A model generated the notes under the pieces. That model made no database searches. It was not told the DNA's origin and was given only the letters and a program-made list of their open reading frames with translations. A program made the translations under genes and the position numbers. Below are positions 8,581 through 16,352 of a DNA stretch of 27,941 bases, in pieces (positions within the stretch are counted from its first letter, which is position 1; each line of letters starts with the position of its first letter). Source of the stretch: JAUVDZ01 sp042568205 (GTDB taxonomy: Bacteria > Patescibacteriota > Gracilibacteria > UBA1369 > PNNO01); NCBI GenBank assembly GCA_042568205.1, contig JBHPJE010000012.1, forward strand, positions 1 to 27,941, given 5' to 3'.

Positions 8581-10053
8581 ATGAAAATCTCTTATTCTGG
8601 CAAGGCTGATATTCTCATTTGTCCTTTATTTGAAGACAAAAAACCAAACATTAAATATGAAAAAAAGATTAGTGAATTCATTGTTCCAGACTTCAAAGGT
8701 AAAGCAGGTGAAATTTCAATCGTTCCAATGAACGCGTTAGATTTAAAAAAATATCCAAAACATCCAAAGCAATTAGTTTTTGTAGGATTAGGGAAAAAAG
8801 CGAAATTAGAAGGTCCGGATCTTCGAAATTCTTTTGCTGGAATTTTAAAAAAATTAGCATCAGATAAATACAACAAACTTGGGATTCATTGGGATTCTTC
8901 ACTTAACGATTATGTTAATGAAATTTTAGAAGGATTGATGTTGGCAAATCATCACGTTGCTAAATATAAGACTGGAAAAGATCTGAAAAAAGCTAACGAT
9001 AAATTATTTACTGAATTAATTGTTGTAGGTAAACTTCCAAGTTCATTCAAAAAAGATGTAGCACCTATTGAAAAAGTAGTTGATGCTGTTCATTATGTTC
9101 GAGATATTGTTACTGGTCCCCCAAATGATGTGACTGTTGATTTTTGTGCAAATGAAGCCAAAAAAATAGCAAAAAGTCCAGGTATTTCAGTGAAGGTCTA
9201 CGATAAAGCATGGATCACTAAACAAAAAATGGGTGCGCTTTTAGGTGTGAATGCTGGTTCATCTCCAAAAAAAGGTGCAAAGTTAGTTGTTTTAGAATAC
9301 AAACCAACAGGAAAGCATAAAAAAGATCCAATTCTAGTTGTTGGAAAAGGATTAATTTTTGATTCAGGAGGATATAATTTAAAACCAACAAGACACATCG
9401 AAGATATGCAACAGGATATGGCAGGAGGAGCTACAATCCTTGGTTTATTTATGATTTTAAAACAATTAAACATCAAACGTAGAGTTATTGGAATCATTCC
9501 ACTTACAGAAAACATGATTGATTCAGATGCTCAACGTCCTAGCGATATTGTTACTGCATATAATGGTCAAACAATTGAAGTTAGAAATACTGATGCAGAG
9601 GGTCGTTTAATTCTTGCAGATGCTTTAGCTTATGGTGTTAAAACTTTCAAACCTGAATATACAGTCGATCTTGCAACTTTAACTGGTGCTTGTGTTGTTG
9701 CCCTTGGTGACAGATATGCCGCAATTATGGGAAATGACAAAAAACTTACGGAAAAATTAATTGTTGCAGGTAATAAAACTGACGAATTATTATGGGAGCT
9801 TCCCCTTCATAAAGATTTCACAGAATCAATGAAAGGAATTATTGGAGATATCAGAAATGCTGATAATGGAACAAGTTATATGGCAGGCAGCTCAAAAGCA
9901 GGTGCATTTTTAGAATACTTTGTCGGAAAGTCTAAATGGGCACACATTGATATTGCTGGAACTGCATATGTTCAAAAACCAAAAGCACACGAAAGCCAAT
10001 ATGGAACTGGTTTTGGAGTTAGGCTTCTTGGAGAGTTTTTGCGTAATTTGTAA
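8581..10053 (+). CDS. pepA: Leucyl aminopeptidase, M17 family
   Basis: A 490-aa cytosolic aminopeptidase with a macro-like N-terminal domain (about 1-160) and a C-terminal catalytic domain. All metal and catalytic residues are visible: Lys256 and Asp261 in VGKGLIFDSGG, catalytic Lys268 in YNLKP, Asp279 in MQQDMAGG, and Asp338, Glu340 and Arg342 in NTDAEGRLILADAL. M17 enzymes form hexamers with two metal ions per subunit and release N-terminal amino acids from peptides, which suits a peptide-scavenging cell. It begins 49 nt after the Nudix gene. AT-rich -35/-10-like boxes precede it, but the spacing to the ATG is too short to call a promoter. Confidence 0.95.
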   Translation: MKISYSGKADILICPLFEDKKPNIKYEKKISEFIVPDFKGKAGEISIVPMNALDLKKYPKHPKQLVFVGLGKKAKLEGPDLRNSFAGILKKLASDKYNKLGIHWDSSLNDYVNEILEGLMLANHHVAKYKTGKDLKKANDKLFTELIVVGKLPSSFKKDVAPIEKVVDAVHYVRDIVTGPPNDVTVDFCANEAKKIAKSPGISVKVYDKAWITKQKMGALLGVNAGSSPKKGAKLVVLEYKPTGKHKKDPILVVGKGLIFDSGGYNLKPTRHIEDMQQDMAGGATILGLFMILKQLNIKRRVIGIIPLTENMIDSDAQRPSDIVTAYNGQTIEVRNTDAEGRLILADALAYGVKTFKPEYTVDLATLTGACVVALGDRYAAIMGNDKKLTEKLIVAGNKTDELLWELPLHKDFTESMKGIIGDIRNADNGTSYMAGSSKAGAFLEYFVGKSKWAHIDIAGTAYVQKPKAHESQYGTGFGVRLLGEFLRNL

Positions 10054-10084
10054 TGATTTGGAAAATTTGAAGTTGTAAATATTG

Positions 10085-10361
10085 TTGAAAAGTAACAATA
10101 ATTATTTGAATAAAGAAAAACTTGGTCCGCCAGCTGGTACTAGATCTGAAAGGAAAAAAGGACCAGATAAACAGAAAGTTGCATGTTATGCTCCTTTAGA
10201 TATTGCTAGAAAAGTAAAAAGGCATTGTCATTTTAAATAGAATGACAATTTCTGAATTAGTTTCAGAAGCACTTGAAGAATATTTACCTAAATATAGAGA
10301 ACTTAGAGAAGCTAGACAGAATGACTCTTCAAAGCTTCCTCAGCATCTTCTGGATATATAA
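10085..10361 (+). pseudogene. Frameshifted ribbon-helix-helix (CopG-like) DNA-binding protein
   Basis: Two small overlapping frames together make a ribbon-helix-helix protein. The first (possible TTG starts at 10085 or 10106) encodes PAGTRSERKKGPDKQ and then VACYAPLDIARKVKRHCHFK, ending in TAG at 10238-10240. The second frame continues exactly where needed with RMTISELVSEALEEYLPKY, ending at 10361. Joining them gives the strand-helix-turn-helix pattern with the spacing of intact CopG/Arc-type proteins (32 residues from the strand end to the EEYL). A single +1 shift at AAA-TAG-A restores the frame. There is no ATG start, and the tail overlaps the convergent deaminase gene by 50 nt. Decay, a sequencing error or a programmed shift are all possible; I favour decay or error. 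Confidence 0.55.
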
Positions 10362-10806
10362 TATTTGGCCCTTGTTCTACAACAATGCCTTTTGCTTTAA
10401 AAATATCCCAATTTGGAAGAACCTCTGGGTACCCTTCTTGAAAAACAACGCGTGTGATGCCTGATTCTGCGATTAGGCTTGAACAAACCCGGCAAGGGTG
10501 TTTAGTGCAGTAAATTGTTGCCCCGTCTACGGATATGCCTTTTTTTGCAGCAATAGCAAAGCACCATTGTTCAGCACATAATCCATAACAAATTTCACGT
10601 TCGTGACCTGATTCAACTTTATTAATATTTCTAATACATCCGATTTCATTGCAATTAGTTTCTGGATGCCAGTCATTGCTGTGGCAGACTAGAATTTTGC
10701 CGTCTTTTACAATTGCAGCAGTAATTTTCGCCCTTAAACAGTGAGCTCTAGGTTCTTCTAAATCAATTCCTTCGAGGATTTTTTTATCTTCATCTGTGAT
10801 TGCCAT
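10312..10806 (-). CDS. Cytidine/deoxycytidylate deaminase family protein
   Basis: A 164-aa zinc deaminase. The zinc-site motifs are GLCAEQW (Cys ligand and catalytic Glu, where dCMP deaminases usually have His-Ala-Glu) and HPCRVCSSLI (PCxxC). The overall layout, with a long loop carrying extra Cys residues (NCNEIGCIRN) and a C-terminal NIIYPEDAEEAL, resembles dCMP deaminase/ComEB rather than small cytidine deaminases. The likely reaction is dCMP to dUMP in pyrimidine salvage, but an RNA or free-nucleoside substrate cannot be excluded. The start is the ATG at 10806 (MAITDEDKK), 10 nt after the lipoprotein stop. A longer frame to 10866 would overlap that gene and has an unlikely N-terminus. Confidence 0.8.
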   Translation of the reverse strand: MAITDEDKKILEGIDLEEPRAHCLRAKITAAIVKDGKILVCHSNDWHPETNCNEIGCIRNINKVESGHEREICYGLCAEQWCFAIAAKKGISVDGATIYCTKHPCRVCSSLIAESGITRVVFQEGYPEVLPNWDIFKAKGIVVEQGPNIIYPEDAEEALKSHSV

Positions 10807-10816
10807 AGTTCTAAGG

Positions 10817-12511
10817 TTAAATTGCGGAAGCTTCAAAGTTAGCAATACCAGCATGTCCAACATCACTGGTTACTGTCATTGTACCAATAAATTGGCCTTT
10901 GCTAAAGACCGCAGTTAAATCTAATTTGCCCAGAGTATCTGTTGATTGTGATTGTCCCATTGTTTCAGTAGTGATATTGCCATTAAAAGCTCCATATAGC
11001 TCAAGTTGTTGAGTTTCTGTATTGAAATTACCGTTTATTGTTCCTGCGAAACTTGAACTAACATTTGAAGTAACAGATGTTCCTCCAGCACTTTGAGTTA
11101 CTGTTCCGCTATGATTAAAATCAACCGTACCGTTTGCTGCTCCATCTTCATTTATATCAAACACAATTGTTCCACTACCTACTTGATTAGTTAAGATGTC
11201 ATCAATATTATAAGTAGTTTCATAGTGGCCGATTCTTAAAGATTCAAGAGTTGGACCTTCAGAAACATCAGCTTCAGGTAATTCTACAGGAACTTCATCA
11301 GTAACCAATCCAGGAACTAATTGAATCACTTCACCCTCAATAAAGTATGAACCAGGAGGTAACATTTTTTGTAATTCGACAATCATTTTAGCTTCAAGTA
11401 CTTTTAATTCTGTTTCTTTTGCTTCTAAATCTACTTCTAAAATTTTTCCTGCTGTTAATTCAGTTTTTATCCTTTCCTGAAGACCAATAATTTCTTTAAC
11501 ATTCGCAATAATTTCAGGAATTTCAGCAATATCAATATCCTTAATTCCAGATAATTTCATAGTTAAAACACTATGAATAGCCAGAATCAACTTAGCATCA
11601 CCTAATTGCTTTTTAAATTCTTCTTCTTGATTTACAAAGAAGTCCTGACCTTTTTGTGAATCTAATAAATATGTTCCGTGCTTTCCAGAAGCTAAAATAA
11701 ATTCAACACCACCAATTGTAAATCCAGCTGCAGTTGCTAAATGCCCAAATCCAGCAGTTCCTGAGGCAGTTACTAGAGATGCCCCTGCAAGATAAAGTCC
11801 TCCAACTGTTAATCCAGCTGCACCTGCAAAAATCGCAGAATTTCGAACTTTTGTAGCTAAAATTTCAAGTTCTTCGTTTGATTTTTCAACATCATCCTGA
11901 TATTTTAGATGGATTCCGTTGGCTTCATTAAGCCATTTTAAGGCTTCTTTCACATCGCTTGCTCCCATTTTTTTCACTATATCTTTCAAAATTTCTCCTT
12001 TTTCTGCATCATTTGCAATTTTTAGGATTTGCCCCTCTACAGTTGTATTAAAACCAGCTCTTTCACTGCCAATGCTATCTTCAGTTTCTTCTGAAGTAAC
12101 CATCAATCTTGCTCCATCATCAAAATCACTTTCTCCAGGATATGGTTCATCAATTAATGATTGTAAATCACTTTGAGCAAAAGCAGTTTGAACAAATGCA
12201 ATTTCTTCTTCATCTTCTAAATACTCTTCTAACAATTCACTATAAAATCCAATTTTTTCCCATTGTTCAATATTTTCATCAATTCGTTTTTTGTGTTCCT
12301 CTAATCCAATTGATTCAACTTCAACATTAAAAATAAGAGCGAAATTTAAACGAGTATCAGCATATTCATTCAAAAATCCGCTAAGCACGTAATTAAATTG
12401 TCCATCTGTTTGCAAAGTAGTTATATCAATTTCTTCTTCCACAGCCGGAGCTCCGCAACCAACCATCAAAGAAACAACTAAAATAGAAGCGAATATTTTC
12501 ATACCTTTCAT
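10817..12511 (-). CDS. Large lipoprotein of unknown function
   Basis: A 564-aa exported lipoprotein. The signal peptide MKIFASILVVSLMVGC ends in a clean lipobox (LMVGC), so the mature protein begins at Cys and is membrane anchored. An acidic region follows (about 25-200), then a Gly/Ala-rich hydrophobic stretch around residues 225-285 (for example AAGLTVGGLYLAGASLV) that could insert into a membrane. A Glu/Lys-rich coiled-coil-like part spans about 300-390, and a C-terminal beta-rich domain of about 140 residues contains many short Thr/Ser/Gly strands. I recognise no family. The ATG at 12511 or the one three codons later (12502) could be the start. It sits between the DHH phosphoesterase and deaminase genes, in one operon. 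Confidence 0.8.
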   Translation of the reverse strand: MKGMKIFASILVVSLMVGCGAPAVEEEIDITTLQTDGQFNYVLSGFLNEYADTRLNFALIFNVEVESIGLEEHKKRIDENIEQWEKIGFYSELLEEYLEDEEEIAFVQTAFAQSDLQSLIDEPYPGESDFDDGARLMVTSEETEDSIGSERAGFNTTVEGQILKIANDAEKGEILKDIVKKMGASDVKEALKWLNEANGIHLKYQDDVEKSNEELEILATKVRNSAIFAGAAGLTVGGLYLAGASLVTASGTAGFGHLATAAGFTIGGVEFILASGKHGTYLLDSQKGQDFFVNQEEEFKKQLGDAKLILAIHSVLTMKLSGIKDIDIAEIPEIIANVKEIIGLQERIKTELTAGKILEVDLEAKETELKVLEAKMIVELQKMLPPGSYFIEGEVIQLVPGLVTDEVPVELPEADVSEGPTLESLRIGHYETTYNIDDILTNQVGSGTIVFDINEDGAANGTVDFNHSGTVTQSAGGTSVTSNVSSSFAGTINGNFNTETQQLELYGAFNGNITTETMGQSQSTDTLGKLDLTAVFSKGQFIGTMTVTSDVGHAGIANFEASAI

Positions 12512-12547
12512 GAATTTGAAGTTAAGATTACGCGCAGAAGTATAGCA

Positions 12548-13477
12548 TTAATCCTCGATTCTCCAAACCTCTTCAGCAACAATTTTACCAGGGATTGTAA
12601 ATCCAGCAGCTTTTTTATGACCACCTCCACCAAGTTTTCCACTGAGCTCTGAAGCATCAACTCCTCCTTCATTGGTTCTGATGGATCCTTGAACATTTCC
12701 TTTCATATCTTCTGACAAAAGCATGCTCATTTTACAGTTCGGAACCGAATTAAGGTAATTAATTACACCAGACAAATCCTTTGGAGTTGCATGTGTTTCT
12801 TCGAATTCATCAGAAGTGATTTTTGAAACAATTGTACCTTTTTGGTTTACTTTAATATTTTCTAAAACCTTTCCCCAGAGTTTTAATTGCTCAACTGTTT
12901 TTGTTTTAAACATATGCTTTACAATTTCATTTGCACTAGCACCACAGGCCATAAGGTCTGCAGCGATTTCATAAATGTCAGAAGTTGTATTTGTATGCAT
13001 AAAACAACCAGTATCACAATAAATCCCAGCTAATAAATTGGTTGCCATTCCAGGTAATATAGGAATTTGTAAATATTTTAATAATTTATAAACAATAACA
13101 GTTGTTGAGGCAGCATCCGAATCAACTAAATTAATTTTTCCATATTTTTTATTTGAAGCATGATGATCAATATTTATATCCGGTTTTATTTCAGGATATT
13201 TTATTTGATCCAAACTGCTGCAATCCACACTAATAATTAGATCAAAATTATCCGGAAGACTTTTATGAACATTTTCACTTCCAGGTAAAAACTTTAATGA
13301 AAAGGGGAGAGGGTCCGCACAAACCGATGATGCAGTAATTCCAAAATACAAAGATAAAGCTTTTTGCAAAGCCAGATTTGAACCCATAGTATCGCCGTCG
13401 GGCTGCCTGTGTGAAACAATCAAAGCATGTTTCGATTTATTTATTTTATTAGCGGCATTTTGGAAGTCGGTTTCCAT
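12548..13477 (-). CDS. nrnA: DHH-family phosphoesterase, NrnA-like
   Basis: A 309-aa protein of the DHH/DHHA1 superfamily. The DHH domain has SHRQPDGDTMGSNLA near the N-terminus, LIISVDCSS, the name motif NIDHHASNKKYG, and VDSDAASTT. The C-terminal DHHA1 domain ends with GKLGGGGHKKAAGF, the RNA/nucleotide-binding Gly-rich motif. NrnA-type enzymes use Mn2+ to degrade nanoRNA and to remove 3'-phosphate from pAp; some relatives hydrolyse cyclic dinucleotides. Length is typical for NrnA (about 310-320 aa). The downstream lipoprotein gene starts 36 nt after its stop, suggesting one transcript. Confidence 0.88.
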   Translation of the reverse strand: METDFQNAANKINKSKHALIVSHRQPDGDTMGSNLALQKALSLYFGITASSVCADPLPFSLKFLPGSENVHKSLPDNFDLIISVDCSSLDQIKYPEIKPDINIDHHASNKKYGKINLVDSDAASTTVIVYKLLKYLQIPILPGMATNLLAGIYCDTGCFMHTNTTSDIYEIAADLMACGASANEIVKHMFKTKTVEQLKLWGKVLENIKVNQKGTIVSKITSDEFEETHATPKDLSGVINYLNSVPNCKMSMLLSEDMKGNVQGSIRTNEGGVDASELSGKLGGGGHKKAAGFTIPGKIVAEEVWRIED

Positions 13478-13491
13478 AACTTGAGTTATAT

Positions 13492-13526
13492 AAAAGGGAT
13501 TTAATATATAATTTTAAATCCCCTTT
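13492..13526. promoter_or_regulatory. Inverted repeat overlapping the nrnA promoter
   Basis: Arms AAAGGGATTTAA and TTAAATCCCCTTT (one extra C) flank a short AT-rich loop. On the minus strand the hairpin lies downstream of RuBisCO and ends in TTTT, like an intrinsic terminator. It also surrounds the nrnA -10 box, like an operator. Either role, or both, would fit. Confidence 0.5.
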
Positions 13527-13531
13527 ATCAA
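13503..13531 (-). promoter_or_regulatory. Sigma70-type promoter for nrnA operon
   Basis: TTGATA (13526-13531), a 17-nt spacer and TATATT (13503-13508) on the minus strand, 25 nt before the ATG at 13477. The -10 box lies in the loop of the inverted repeat at 13492-13526. Confidence 0.5.
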
Positions 13532-13558
13532 TTAACTTGTATTGCAATGGGCACAAAA

Positions 13559-14872
13559 CTATTTCCCTGTACCCCATTTTTCAATTGCAGTTTTTAGTGC
13601 AGGCTTGTCTTCAGCATATTCGTTGATGTCAATTCCCTGAGTTGCAGCTTCAGTCGCAAGAACAATTGCATACGCCCCAATCTGAGTTCCTTCTGGATGT
13701 CCATGACATCCACCGCCCATCTGACAAACAATATTTTTACCCATTCTTTCAACAACTTGCGGGATTGTTCCTGGATATAATCCTCCAGAAGCAACTGCTA
13801 ATACTGGCTTCATTCCGTACCATTCCTGACCTAGTGATTCTGCTTCAGGATTAGCTGGTACGCTATCTTTTTCTAAAGCTTCAACAATTGTCATGGTTTC
13901 AAGAGCTCCACCTTCCATTTTCCCTGCTCCAGCAGTTCCTGTGTGCAATAAATCAACTCCAAGCATTCTAAATACTTTAGCTAAAACCAGCATGCTTATT
14001 GTAAATCCTGGTTGTCTAGTAATTGCACCATGCATTGCTCTATGAGCATGAATGATTTGCCCAGTATTTTTTAATCTATAAGATCCAACAGCAGCAAATC
14101 CAAGTGTAATAACATCTAACATACAAACATTTCCTCCACTTTCTTTAACTAAATCACTTCTGCGCATCATTTCATCAAAATCATGATGTGTAATATTAGC
14201 TAAATACATTTTCTTTTGCCCTGTTTCTTCTTCGATTTCTTTTTTGAGAGCCAATGTGTGTTTTATTCTGTTATCAAAGTCATTATAACTTTGAGAAGTC
14301 AGGTTTTCGTCATCTTTAACAATGTCTAAACCTTTTCCATCAACTCCAGTCCATGCTTGTTTTGCAACTTCAACATGCTGTTCCCATGTAAGTCCAACTT
14401 TTGGCTTAACAATTGTTCCTGTAAAAGGACGATCCTGAACTCCGTTAATTTCACGAATACCATCAACTCCATGAGCAGGACCTGGCATTAATGAAACAAT
14501 ATCTTTTGGAAACCATATGTCACAAACTCTTAAACTTTTAAGAACTTTCATTCCTAAAATGTTTCCACAGATAGAAGAAAGCACACCTGACATATTTCCA
14601 GGTTCAAATAATTCAATAGGATAAGCGATTTTTGCGTAACCGTTTTTTTCATCTAAATGAAATACATGTGGTTTAAGTTTTTCTGCGATTTCGTCGTTCA
14701 TTGTAGCGATTTTTGTCCAGGTTCCGATTGAGCTTTCAGCAGCTAGTTGTTCAGCTCCAACACCGAATTCTACTCCTTCATTTGTTTCATACTTGTAGAG
14801 ACAAATAACGTCTGAATCCTTTGGTTTGTAATCAGCGTCATAGTAATGTAGCGAATCATCATAAGTTTTCAT
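13559..14872 (-). CDS. rbcL: RuBisCO large-chain, form III type
   Basis: A 437-aa ribulose-bisphosphate carboxylase/oxygenase. Every catalytic position is present: Glu46, Thr51 and Trp52 in AAESSIGTWT, Asn104, Lys156 and Lys158 in GTIVKPKVGL, the carbamylated Lys186 with Asp188 and Glu189 in IVKDDENLTS, His277/Arg278 in HAHRAMHGA, His310 and loop-6 Lys318 in HTGTAGAGKMEGG, Ser362 in VASGGLYPG, and GGGCHGHP. The wording (KDDENLTS, LANIT, HRAMHGA, AGAGKMEGG) and short length match archaeal form III. I see no room for the insertion of form II/III between loop 6 and Ser362. In CPR and archaea such enzymes consume RuBP made from AMP by AMP phosphorylase and R15P isomerase, yielding 3-phosphoglycerate. 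Those partner genes are not in the window. Confidence 0.93.
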   Translation of the reverse strand: MKTYDDSLHYYDADYKPKDSDVICLYKYETNEGVEFGVGAEQLAAESSIGTWTKIATMNDEIAEKLKPHVFHLDEKNGYAKIAYPIELFEPGNMSGVLSSICGNILGMKVLKSLRVCDIWFPKDIVSLMPGPAHGVDGIREINGVQDRPFTGTIVKPKVGLTWEQHVEVAKQAWTGVDGKGLDIVKDDENLTSQSYNDFDNRIKHTLALKKEIEEETGQKKMYLANITHHDFDEMMRRSDLVKESGGNVCMLDVITLGFAAVGSYRLKNTGQIIHAHRAMHGAITRQPGFTISMLVLAKVFRMLGVDLLHTGTAGAGKMEGGALETMTIVEALEKDSVPANPEAESLGQEWYGMKPVLAVASGGLYPGTIPQVVERMGKNIVCQMGGGCHGHPEGTQIGAYAIVLATEAATQGIDINEYAEDKPALKTAIEKWGTGK

Positions 14873-14892
14873 TTTTGAAAAGTTAAAATATT

Positions 14893-14920
14893 TTGAAATT
14901 CCAATTTTATATTATAGAAT
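14893..14920 (+). promoter_or_regulatory. Promoter of the 73-aa gene
   Basis: TTGAAA (14893-14898), a 16-nt spacer and TAGAAT (14915-14920), 26 nt before the ATG at 14947. It overlaps the RuBisCO promoter on the other strand. Confidence 0.4.
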
Positions 14921-14939
14921 AAGGCCTTGATAAATTCAA
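14911..14939 (-). promoter_or_regulatory. Sigma70-type promoter of RuBisCO
   Basis: TTGAAT (14934-14939), a 17-nt spacer and a consensus TATAAT (14911-14916) on the minus strand. The start would be near 14904, giving a leader of about 30 nt without a Shine-Dalgarno sequence before the ATG at 14872. Confidence 0.65.
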
Positions 14940-14946
14940 TTAAATT

Positions 14947-15168
14947 ATGGGTAATGACAATCTGGTAATGAATATTGGCGCTCACATTGAAAGAATGGAA
15001 GCTGACGGTTTCAAATATGATGGAGAATTTAATGCAGAAGATGATATAGAAGCAAGAAAGGTATTAAAGAAGAGAGAAGATGCTTTAAAAAGAGGTAAAG
15101 GTAGTGCGGTAGTATTTCATAGAAGTTCAACAAATAAAAGGATTTTCGCTTTATTTATAGAAGAATAA
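14947..15168 (+). CDS. Small charged protein of unknown function
   Basis: A 73-aa protein, rich in Glu, Asp, Lys and Arg, with no Cys, signal peptide or TM segment. The central stretch DDIEARKVLKKREDALKRG should form an amphipathic helix, and the C-terminus (SAVVFHRSSTNKRIFALFI) looks like two beta strands. I know no family. A promoter-like TTGAAA-N16-TAGAAT precedes it, and its stop abuts the stop of the convergent DoxX-like gene, which supports a real gene in a tightly packed region. It is divergent from RuBisCO and could share control with it. Confidence 0.55.
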   Translation: MGNDNLVMNIGAHIERMEADGFKYDGEFNAEDDIEARKVLKKREDALKRGKGSAVVFHRSSTNKRIFALFIEE

Positions 15169-16059
15169 TTACCCTTTCGCTATTCTTTCTCTTTCTTCAA
15201 ACTGGTTTCCAGTATAGATGATATAAAATATTGCAAAGTATGGTAAAACCACTGGTGCAAAGTTAAGTCCTCCAATAAAAATTGTAAAAATTAATCCAAT
15301 TGCAACTATTGTTGATACGATTCTTTCTAATAATCCAAAAGCAAGCAAGGCTCCTAATAGAATGCTAAATATTCCAGTGTGTATAACAAACCAGAAGTTA
15401 GAATAGCTTTCAATTCCAAATAAACTTTGCATAAAATTTAATAATGGTCGTCCTTCTAAAAACGCAATTGCAGTACTGTTATCAAAAATATTATGATGCC
15501 AGGCTGCATAAGCAAGAGTGAATCCTGCTAAAAATCTTAAAATAGGTAATGCATGTTTTCTGTACTGATCAAAGAATTCTTTTTTCTCAACAGGATGAAA
15601 GAAAAAGCTAAACGAAAGTGCATCTCGGTGAACCAGAAATAAAAACAATCCAATGCCCAAAAAGATAGAGTAATCAAGCATGTCTAACGCTGGGAACATA
15701 AAGAATCCTGCAATAAAACATGCAATTAAACCTAAAGTTGATAATCTAATAAATGATCCTAAGATCAAACTTAAACCTATTGCCAATTGACCCAATCTCA
15801 ACACCAAACTTAAATATGAGTCATCTACTAATACTAAACCTGGAGCGAATAAATAGTTTTGAATACCTGCAATAATTAAAATTAGTCCAACTAAAATTGA
15901 TAAAAAAGTCGAAGATAAAAAGGCTCCTCGTCTTAATAAATTTAATAGTTTTTTAACTGATAAATTTTTACGTGCAATAAATTCAAGGATTACAGCTATT
16001 AAAAATACTGAAGCTGCTATAACTATTGGCACAACATACCACACTAATTGGTCGCTCAT
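15169..16059 (-). CDS. DoxX-like multi-pass membrane protein
   Basis: A 296-aa membrane protein with about eight hydrophobic helices. The segments LRLGQLAIGLSLILGSFIRL through DYSIFLGIGLFLFLVHRD, and again LPILRFLAGFTLAYAAWHHN through LLALGLLE-type helices, resemble the DoxX/SURF4-like four-helix unit, possibly in tandem. DoxX-type proteins are inner-membrane subunits associated with electron transfer, quinone or thiosulfate chemistry in some organisms; the function here is unknown. The gene starts 18 nt after the ferredoxin stop, so the two are probably co-transcribed, hinting at a redox role. Confidence 0.6.
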   Translation of the reverse strand: MSDQLVWYVVPIVIAASVFLIAVILEFIARKNLSVKKLLNLLRRGAFLSSTFLSILVGLILIIAGIQNYLFAPGLVLVDDSYLSLVLRLGQLAIGLSLILGSFIRLSTLGLIACFIAGFFMFPALDMLDYSIFLGIGLFLFLVHRDALSFSFFFHPVEKKEFFDQYRKHALPILRFLAGFTLAYAAWHHNIFDNSTAIAFLEGRPLLNFMQSLFGIESYSNFWFVIHTGIFSILLGALLAFGLLERIVSTIVAIGLIFTIFIGGLNFAPVVLPYFAIFYIIYTGNQFEERERIAKG

Positions 16060-16077
16060 TATAATTGTCGGTTAATT

Positions 16078-16269
16078 TTATTCAGTCCAACTAATTGCTT
16101 GAACAGGGCAAGCATCAATTGCTCCCTGAATATTTGCTTCTTCATCACCAGCTGAATCAATAGCTTTTGATTTACCATTATCTTGCATAGCAAAAACTTT
16201 AGGACAAAGCTGAACACAAAGTCCGCATCCGATACAAGTTTCTTCATTTACAACTACAGCTTTACTCAT
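16078..16269 (-). CDS. Single-cluster [4Fe-4S] ferredoxin
   Basis: A 63-aa ferredoxin. The N-terminal cluster motif CIGCGLCVQLCPKVF provides Cys12, Cys15 and Cys18, and the fourth ligand comes from the C-terminal ACPVQAI, as in monocluster ferredoxins of the Pyrococcus/Desulfovibrio type. The extra Cys22 before Pro matches the position that forms a disulfide in some relatives, but the partner Cys near the C-terminus is missing here. It would carry low-potential electrons in the cytoplasm, a possible partner for the hydrogenase encoded 6 kb away. It forms an operon with the DoxX-like gene and is divergent from the Fur-like regulator. Confidence 0.93.
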   Translation of the reverse strand: MSKAVVVNEETCIGCGLCVQLCPKVFAMQDNGKSKAIDSAGDEEANIQGAIDACPVQAISWTE

Positions 16270-16287
16270 TATTATTTGGTTAAATTT

Positions 16288-16296
16288 TGTATACCA
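16288..16296 (-). promoter_or_regulatory. Extended -10 promoter of ferredoxin operon
   Basis: The minus strand reads TGG-TATACA, an extended -10 box 18 nt before the ATG at 16269. No good -35 box is visible. Confidence 0.4.
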
Positions 16297-16317
16297 ACCT
16301 TAATAGTATTTTTTTTA

Positions 16318-16346
16318 TTAACATTTAGCAAGAAATTCATTAGAAT
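16318..16346 (+). promoter_or_regulatory. Promoter of the Fur-like gene, leaderless spacing
   Basis: TTAACA (16318-16323), a 17-nt spacer and TAGAAT (16341-16346). The ATG at 16353 begins 7 nt after the -10 box, exactly where transcription should start. Confidence 0.55.
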
Positions 16347-16347
16347 T
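16334..16347. promoter_or_regulatory. Candidate operator over the fur -10 box
   Basis: A perfect AATTC-N4-GAATT inverted repeat covers the -10 box of the Fur-like gene, between divergent fur and ferredoxin genes. It could be an autoregulatory operator. The match to known Fur or PerR boxes is only partial. Confidence 0.35.
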
Positions 16348-16352
16348 AGGCC

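Noticed and set aside
8561..8581. TTGAAA-N16-TATAAA promoter for pepA
   Set aside because: The -10 box would end 1 nt before the ATG, so transcription would begin inside the gene.
15161..15187. AAGAATA/TATTCTT hairpin between the convergent 73-aa and DoxX-like genes as a bidirectional terminator
   Set aside because: The stem is 7 AT-rich pairs with a 13-nt loop, lies within coding ends and lacks a clear U-run.
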